NCBI GenBank assembly: GCA_002633025.1
Contig: NMRB01001145.1
Location: forward strand, 156,317-220,316
Length of the DNA: 64,000 nucleotides
Reading direction: 5' to 3'
DNA from: Notospermus geniculatus
Lineage: Eukaryota > Nemertea > Pilidiophora > Heteronemertea > Lineidae
Below the pieces are notes generated by a model. That model did not search any database, had not been told where the DNA came from, and worked only from the letters and a program-made list of their open reading frames with translations. The translations under genes and the position numbers were made by a program. How positions within the stretch are numbered: position 1 is the stretch's first letter; the number at the start of each line of letters is the position of its first letter. This document shows, in pieces, positions 12,701-21,700 of this stretch.

Positions 12701-15700
12701 AGATGAAATAACGTGGTGTGTTCAGCTTTATCTTGTCTGTACTGATTCTTCATCATTCACCATGAGCGTCACAGCTTTACTTTACCACAGAGACTTATCA
12801 CAGAGGTGAGCACAATGGCCCTGGCCATTTCATTTCCGATGAGCTATTTCATAATTACGATCTACATGTATTTCCAAAATTTTGACGCAGAAATACATGT
12901 ATTGACTGACAAGATCACTTTCATGTGGAACAAACCATGTTAAAATTAGCCCAGTATAGTATTTGAAATATTCATGGTACCAGGTGTCAAATCCTCTGCT
13001 CCATCAATGAGTATACAGTCGTAATTGTCAATCTTCGGCTTCGATAGCTGGTAGAGTTTCAGGTAGCCATCAGTGGTCATTTTGATTTGTTTGTCTTTTG
13101 TGTCCTTCATCTTGTTCCAGATGAATGTAGCATCCTTTGCATAGTTCTGGAAGAAAATAAGGGGAATCATTTTTGAAAATCAACGATCAATGGTACACTA
13201 CAATCACTGATCAGTGACCAATGATCAATCATAAATGATGATTATTAAAAATATTTTTCTCATCAACATCACTGTGTTTGGTGTATTTTAAAAGGGTCCA
13301 TGGACCATGTGCTCACCTGTGGGTGAATGTCCCAGAAGAACAGATGACAATTATTGCATGTTCAAGTGTAGGCCTATTCTGTACAGTTAGGCCGAACAGG
13401 GCAGGGTAGGCCTCATAAGGGACACACTGCGCTAAAACTACTGTAAAACAAGAGGACATCGAAGTGATGTCAATGGTTTCCGATGAGAAGTTTACTTCTC
13501 TAGATCTAGTTGACCTCTGACCTTGAGAAGTATTGCGTAACTGGAACAGGATCCCTGATCAGGTCTACTGATACATGCTTCTGCACCCAAATGTGAGCGA
13601 CTTTGTGGTTAGGCCATACCAATTTTATTGTATAAAATGTTAGTTTAACGGATCTTCTCTCACCAAAAATGGCATGCTGCTGGCGAAAAAAATAAATAAA
13701 TAAAATGAAGGAGTTGAGCTGATAAACTCCACCATGTCCACTGGCATGCACATCAATGTGATTTGAATAACAATACAAGACGCATGCTAAAGCATGGCAA
13801 ATAGCCAGGTTTTCGAGGTGGATTAGTGAATAAAATGAAATGGTCCATGGACTATATTATTCACCTGGTTGGACTTACATGTAATAGTTTTGTGACAGAT
13901 GAAGGTATATATCAGTTATCAGCAACCTGGGTCAAGTCATTCCTGAGTTATTTTTTGGGTTATGCCACCTGGTGGCCATATTTGATGTCCAATCAGGCCA
14001 AAACTTCACATGCACATAAATGTCATCGAGAGGGAGCCATATAGCACATTTGAGCACTCTTGGTCAAGTCGTTCCTGAGTTATAGCACTTTGATGATTTT
14101 CGGGTTATGCCACCTGGTGGCCATAATGGAAGTCAAATCAAGCCGAAAGTTGACGCACACATAAAGGTCATCTAGAAGGAGGTACATATCGTGTTTGAGC
14201 ACTGTGGGTCAAGGCGTCCCTGCCCGGCTGAGTTATAGCACTACTTAGATGATTTTCAGGTTACACCACCTGGCGGCCATACTAAAAGTCCAATTGCGCC
14301 GAAACTCAACATTTTCGAAAGTAGGGGAGAGCGGGGCAGGATGGTCCACTTTTTTTATTTTGGGCCCTCACGAAGTCACTTTTTCACATAAGTGAAAAAT
14401 TCACCTGCAGATTGACAGAGCAACATTTACGGTATTGTTATGCAGAACCAAGTCCACCAGATTAAACAGTAGTGGAGAAAATAAAGTTTAAAAATAAGTT
14501 TTTAAACGGTCCATCGTGCCCCGAGGTGTGGGTAGGTTGGACCTCCATGTGGGGTACATTGGACCAAGGATCAAAAGTCAAGATTAGTCAGATAATAAAC
14601 AAATACCAAATCTTATTTCAACTTTTAACAAATTTCAGCACATAATAAGGTATTATTGAACAATGATCACCTCAAACTTGACGCTAGGTGGCGATATGTG
14701 ACGTCAATCATATCACCACTAGTAGCGGCGCTAGGTTTCCATCTTGGAAAGTAGTGCGAGCGCGGAGCGAACAGTAGAAATTCTACTGATTGTTAAGCGG
14801 TCACCCCATCACTCGTTTTTCTACGCTTACAATATAGATCGTTGAAGATGGGTCTATAAAGGTATAGAGTGATACAAACATCGGTGGAGTAGATATAAAG
14901 TAATAATAAAGTTATTCTGTTTCATTTTCGACAAGATAAATACTGTTTTCTGCGAATAATACCATTTTGAAACAGCATTTCGTGTCACGTGATAGACCAG
15001 CCCGCCGACGATGACGTCAAGGTTTTCAAGATGGCGATCTAGCGTCAATGGCAGTGTTAAAATTTTCATCCAAGTATCAAAAAATTTCAACGCTGCGTGG
15101 AGTATGNNNNNNNNNNNNNNNNNNNNNNNNNNNNNNNNNNNNNNNNNNNNNNNNNNNNNNNNNNNNNNNNNNNNNNNNNNNNNNNNNNNNNNNNNNNNNN
15201 NNNNNNNNNNNNNNNNNNNNNNNNNNNNNNNNNNNNNNNNNNNNNNNNNNNNNNNNNNNNNNNNNNNNNNNNNNNNNTTTTTGGCATTAATTAGTTTATA
15301 CCAATTAAACGGAAAGTACTTTCGTAAAAAACGGATCGTTACGCCCTGCAGGCATCAGGCCTGTACCTTGCAGGCTATGTGGGAAACTGATGTGTCGCAT
15401 CCCAAGTCTGCAAAATTGTTTGCGAACTCAAATTTGGACAACCTGTTATAACTTAATTAACTCCATCGTAATTAGTCAAAATGAACAATTCTTTCACAGA
15501 ACGGGAGCCTAAAGGTTGTAGCTAAAACATTTTGTTAACATCAGTTTGTTACTTTTTGTCATGAATATGTTAGGACGCTTTTTTTTAAAAGAGCGTCAAT
15601 AAAGTCGGCATAGGCAGCCCCCAGCCTTAACTTGGTGGTACTGCACGGTAGTATGTAAACATTGAAACGTTTGAAAAGAAACGAGCCAAATGAAACGACC

Positions 15701-18700
15701 CAAAATATTTTTAAAAATACGAAAAATCATAACAAAAATACCAAAAACCTATATTATTTTACATTGTATGAATAGAGGAATGTAGATTACCCGATGCCTT
15801 CATGATTTTTATCATCATGTTAGCTTTTTCTGCGATTTCTTAGCCAGATATTTAGGCCACATACTACCGTATTGCACAATGGTAATAAGGTCAGAAAAAA
15901 TACTTAGCTGACATTTTGCTGACCAGTCAATGTTAGTCAAGCAAATTCCTTAGGTCCAATGTGCCCCAACCGTACAAGTCGCCAACCGAGAATTAACTGG
16001 AAGTGCATTTTTCACTTGACCCTCATTTCCTATGCTTATAAGGGACTAAGGCTCCCGTTCCATAGAGTTCACGTTTTCACGGTTTTTGCACGTTTCACGC
16101 GTGAATTGTCATGTTTCACGGGTGAACCCAAGATCGGGCAATGTATTACTTATGATGCGGGTTCCATAGGCGTCATTTTTCTACCTTCGGACAAGTACGA
16201 TTCATTTCATGCGTGAATAAATGAAAATCACCCGTGACTCGAGGAATGAACATGCTCATTCTTTTGGGCGTGAATTCTGTGGAACCAACCCTCTAAATGA
16301 AAGATCGTGAAAAACGAAACGGGCAAAGTGAGAACTGAAAACGTTAACTCTATGGAACGGGAGCCTTAAAGCACAGGGAATTTGGGTCAAGCTAAAAATG
16401 CAATTATAGACCCTGTTTATACTCAGTTGACCAAGTGTTAAGGGAAAGAATGTCCTAGGAAAAACTGTCCTGGGAACAAAAGATCCTATTGTTACATTCT
16501 AATCTCTGACAATTGGTTTCTATACCCATGCCGCTTAATCCGTCATTCAACAATAGAACTGGACACTTATCACAGGGGGACACTTCTTACTGCTACACCG
16601 GTCCAAGCTGCCCCACCTCAACTTTTTATAAACATGTGCATGCCACACTCTCAAGGTGGAGTGTCAATTCAGGAAACTTATTTCAAACTGTGCATGTGTT
16701 TTACGTGAATTCCATCGAGTAACAATATGAGGGATTTCATTACAACGTATATTATACGTATGCGGCGAGAGCTACTTTCCCACTTGCCCGGCATGATCAC
16801 CGAAATGTGAAATTAACCACATTACTGGCGTGTCACTTCCCAGTTTACATACAGCGTATCAAATATATACCAATTTATTGATATTTGAGCGATAAACACG
16901 CCTTCAGACAGCCATTGTTTGCAGGTGTTATATTTTGTTCGCGGAGGTGGCTACTTGTCATGAGTGATGCAGCAGCCTAACAATTCTGGTCGTGATCACG
17001 TACAGAATCGTTCCGCGAATGACTGTATGACATCCGAGGAGCTTTCCCAAACAAACGGAAAGACCCGAGGTGTTCCGAATGCTGCTTAAGGAGGGGTTAC
17101 ATCACAACTGAGATTTTCAGAAATTCACTTTTTATGTCATTATGTCGTTATGTCGTCACCTGTTACGTCCGTCCGGCGGCGGCGTCGCGCCGTAAACTTT
17201 CCATTTCCGATCATTTAAAAGAAAGCAGTTGGTCCAATCAAATTGATTTTTTGTGTGTATGTTGGGGGTGTCTAAAGGAAGGTTCCTTTCGAAAATGGCC
17301 GCGTTCCGATTTACAATATGGCCGCCAGAGCCGCAATCGTGAAATCAACTTCCGTCAATTTCAGGGATAACCATATGTCCGATTGTATTCATTTTTAGCT
17401 CACCTGGGGTGAGCTATTGTCGTGGGTCAGCGTCCGTCGTCCGTCGTCGTCGTCGTCCGTTAGCAGGGCACGTTTCGTAACCGAGCGATTTACAATATGG
17501 CTGCCAGAGCCGCAATCTTGAAATCAGATTCCGTCAATTTCAGGGAGAACCATATGTTCGATCGTATTGATGTTTTGTGTGTATGTTGGGAGTGACTAGA
17601 GGAAGGTTCCTTTCGAAAATGGCCGCGTTCCGATTTACAGTATGGCCGCCAGAGCCGCCATCTTGAAATCATATTCCGTCAATTTCAGGGAAAACCGTTT
17701 GTCTAATCATATTGATTTTTTGCATGTATGTTGGAGGTGACTAGAGGAAGGTTCGTTTCGAAAACGGCCGTGCTGCGATTTACAATATGGCCAATAGAAC
17801 CACCATCTTGAAATCAGATTCCGTCAATTCATGGAGACGCGTTTGTCTGATCCTATTGACTTTTTGTATGTATGTTGAGGGCGACTCAAGTAAGGTTCCT
17901 TATGAAAATGGCTGCATTTCAATTTACAATAATATTAATTTACATATTATGGCCGCCAGAGCTGGCATCTTGAAATCAGATTCCGTCAATTTCAGGAATG
18001 TACTATTTGTCCGGTGATAATTGGTTTTTTGTGCATGTTCCCTGATATCGACGGAATCTGATTTCAACATAACTTGACCGGAGGTTCGCCCAACTCAACA
18101 TACACGCGGGGGCATATGCCACGCTTTGCGTTGCTCTTGTTGTGCTTAAAATGAGAAAACTTGCCATGGAACTCACATACTTCCTCCAATGCTCATGAAA
18201 CTTTTTTGCTAAAAGGCTTAATACTAAAAGAGGTATTTTTAGTATGGATGACTGAGGAAAATATTGCAGTTGCTGCAACAAAGATATTTGGGGTGGTCCA
18301 ACCTACCCACAGGTCCAACCTGCCCCGCTTTCCCTACCCCTCTAATCTACATTTATGCAAGATAAGAACTTGCTCAGTGAAATAATGGCGAACTGTGGCA
18401 GGTCCGTTACGTTTTTACTACTCTGACCTCTGACCTTCAAAAGTACCGGTATGTCAAATCAAAAACCTGGGTATTACATGTATGTTATGTATCGTCATTA
18501 GATATACCTATGATATACCTATGCTATGACATACTTATGATATACCTGTGCACGTCAACTTTCGATGACGATCCATCCATTTGTTCAGGAGAAATAACAC
18601 TTTTCCTGTTTTCACATTTAGCCCCTATTGGCCAAACCTTGAACCAAATGACGCTGAATATTTTGACCCATTTTTGTTAATTTGCATAAAAAACGTAATT

Positions 18701-21700
18701 TCTTATTACATAACTACTGAAAACAATTAAGGACATGCTTATCTGCTTCTGTGGCACCATGTTTCTATCTGTTGATAATACATTTATCACCGTGGAGGAT
18801 CGCGATACCATACAGCCGCGTCATTCTACATGAAATGCATCCGTGAATGCAGTACTTTTGTGAGGGGAATTGCAGAAAAACGACACACGATATGCCATAT
18901 AATATGAAACATCCAAAAGAAAGTTTACATTTACAGTCACCAGATGAAATGAATAAAAACAAGTTTTCTTTTGTCCACAGCCTGTCTATTTGGACGAGAA
19001 TCTGCCGAATATCACCAGCAGTGACCGCCTTGTGCAACACCCCATCGATGACGTAGCGACGTCACAGCGTCACAATGGACGGTGCCGCTTTCTTCCATGT
19101 CTTCCGCGGACTCGTATTTTCAGCCTAGATTTTTACAATGATGCCGAATAGTTTGTCCATCCTTTTGCATTTCATCTGGTGACTGTAAATGTAAACTTTC
19201 TTCTGGATGTTTCATATAAATTCCCCTCACAAAAGTACTGCATTCACGGATGAATTTCATGCAGAATGACGCGGCGAGATGGCGGATCTCCGCGGCTGTA
19301 TGGTATCGCGATTCCCCAGGGTGTTTAATGGGGTGTAAATCCAACCCTTCAAAAGTTAGCTGTACATCGGGTCCCATTTTCCTGTACAAAGCTCAGTTCT
19401 TGGGTCCAATGATAAAGTCAGTGTCCTAAACTTAAACACCGATTTTGACGTTACCATGGTGATCTGACTTTGGCGCTCCTTCTAGAATTGAAGTACCATA
19501 TTAAAGGAACATTTGGGCAAAAAATGGCGCTTTTGTTCGCTATGTCCTGATCGGGTCACAATTTTGAGCTTATTGACCGAACTATATGAATCAAGCTTAA
19601 AGGCTCACGGTTGAGCTAACAAGAGGCCCATGGGCCTTGCGCTCAGCTGACTATGACCTGCTAACTCAAGAGGTTGCAACAGGGGAAAAGAGGACAAGTA
19701 TGTGTACGAATTATTCACCTACCGGTAGCACTATGATTTTTGGGTTATCCGCCTGGTGGCCATGTTGGATGTCCAATCGGGCCGAAACGTAACGTGCACA
19801 TACAGTATCTAGAGGGAGCCACACATCAAATTTGAGCACTCTGGGTCAAGTCATTCCTGATTTACAGCACTTTGATGATTTTCGGGTTATGCCACCTGGT
19901 GGCCATTATTGGATGTCCAATCGGGCCAAAATTTGAGATGCACGTAAAGGTCATCTAGAGGGAGGTACATATCATGTTTGAGCACTCCGGGTCACAAACC
20001 GTCCCTGAGTTATACATGTAGCACTCAGATGATTCTCAGGTTATGCCACCTGGCGGCCATATTGGACGTCCGATCGTGCCGAAACTTGGTATTTTTGAAC
20101 GTACCCTTCTAATACACGTTTGTGCAAGATATGAAGTCGCTCATTGAAATAACTGTGACAGGTTCGTTACTTTTATACACCTCTGACCTCTGTGACCTTG
20201 AAAAGTAGGTCAAATCAAAAACCCGTTACGTATTTTATGTATCCTAATTAGATACACCTATGACAAAAATTTGGAAATTATCCAGTGATTGGATCAGGAG
20301 TTATTGCACTTTTTGTGTTTTTGGTTTTGGTCACCTGGTGGCCAAGCCAAGAATCAAATCGGACCAAAACTTGGTGTCGCAGGTCACCTAACCTAGGGGT
20401 ACATGTACCAAGTGTCAGATCAATAGCCCCAGCGGCTACGAAACGTGCCACCAAAAGGCAAAATTCGGAACTTTGACCTCAGTGACCTTGAAAAGTAGGT
20501 CAAATCAAAAACCCGGGTATTATGTTATGTATCGCCATTAGATATACCTATGATAAAAATCTGGTAACGATCCATCCATTCGTTCAGGAGAAATAGCACT
20601 TTTTCTGTTTTCACATTTAGCCCCCTATTGGCCAAACCTTGAATCGAATGACGCTGAATATCGAAAGGAAACAACGTCTACTTACAAGCAACATGTCCCA
20701 AAAATTTCAAAAGAAAATCTTAAGTCGTTTTTAAGTTATCAGTCGGACAAGAGAAAAGCGACCGCCTGCCACTTTCGGTAATTTAATAACCAGGACTTTC
20801 TTCGAAAACCTGGTTAATAATAAAAATTGTAAAAAAATTTTAAGGAACAATAAACTATTTTGTAATTTTTTTGCATTCACAAAAGATGTGTGCATACCTG
20901 CCTACCCACCATATTTGACCATATTTTTTACACTCAAAACTTTGTTTTTACACTTAAATGCAGAAAAATACACTGATCGGAACAATTGCAGAATGTTGCT
21001 TTTCATTATTTTACACTGAAAAGTGTCATTTTATGGTCATTTCTCAAAAACAGTACAGCCAGCTCAAAGTTAGGGTAGGCAGGTCTGTGTGTGGGACGTC
21101 ATGACGCTGTCCCGTCAGGTGCTGCGCTCTTTTGGAGTGATAGAGTCTATTGGGTTTCGTGTAAGGTTCTGGAAGTTGGAATTTTTGAGAGAAAACAAAG
21201 ATATCATTCTCATCAACATCATTGGGCCGCTATTGTTTGCAGGGCAGAATACAAAAGCTTAAAGTGGACCTTAGAGTTAAGGCGGTTTCTAGAATATGGG
21301 CCATTATGTTTGGTGTGAGATGGAATAAGTTTGGTGTAAGATTCTTTGAAAGATGGAATAAGTCTGGAATACGTCGTGGCGTTAGTTCCCGGGTTCCTCA
21401 TTGCTAGGACCACTGTGAATGTGTTCACCTGTAAACCTTGTATTGAGAGTTTGGCTTCCACTTGCCTACCCCTGACATCATAACAGAATTACGGCTTGGT
21501 AGTAAGTGATCCGAGGTTGTATGAGTGTACTCCCTGGAGACGAGGTTGTCACGGTCAGCGCAACCTCATCTCCAGGGAACTCTGGCACATGTAAAGAACT
21601 GATGATGGTCATCAGTATTATTGTCACAGGGTTCTGCCGCTGCTGGTTGGCACTGGACAGCCCCATCCAGGACACACTTGGCCAAAAGAGTATTTTCTCA

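Larger units (their letters stand above)
14324..18334. mobile_element. 4.0-kb TA-flanked element with TIR GGGGAGAGCGGGGCAGG
   Basis: Left end ggggagagcggggcagg and right end cctgccccgctttccc are inverted relatives, with TA at 14322-14323 and 18335-18336. Flanking sequence on both sides belongs to one family A copy. Internally ggtccaa-N-tgcccc words recur (14505-14572, 15955, 16590, 18297), like subterminal binding sites. No transposase is evident. It carries an assembly gap, a MITE (16049-16366) and a module array (17190-18060). Confidence 0.65.

Noticed and set aside
15011-15451. Open frames crossing the N gap
   Set aside because: They exist only because N is read through.
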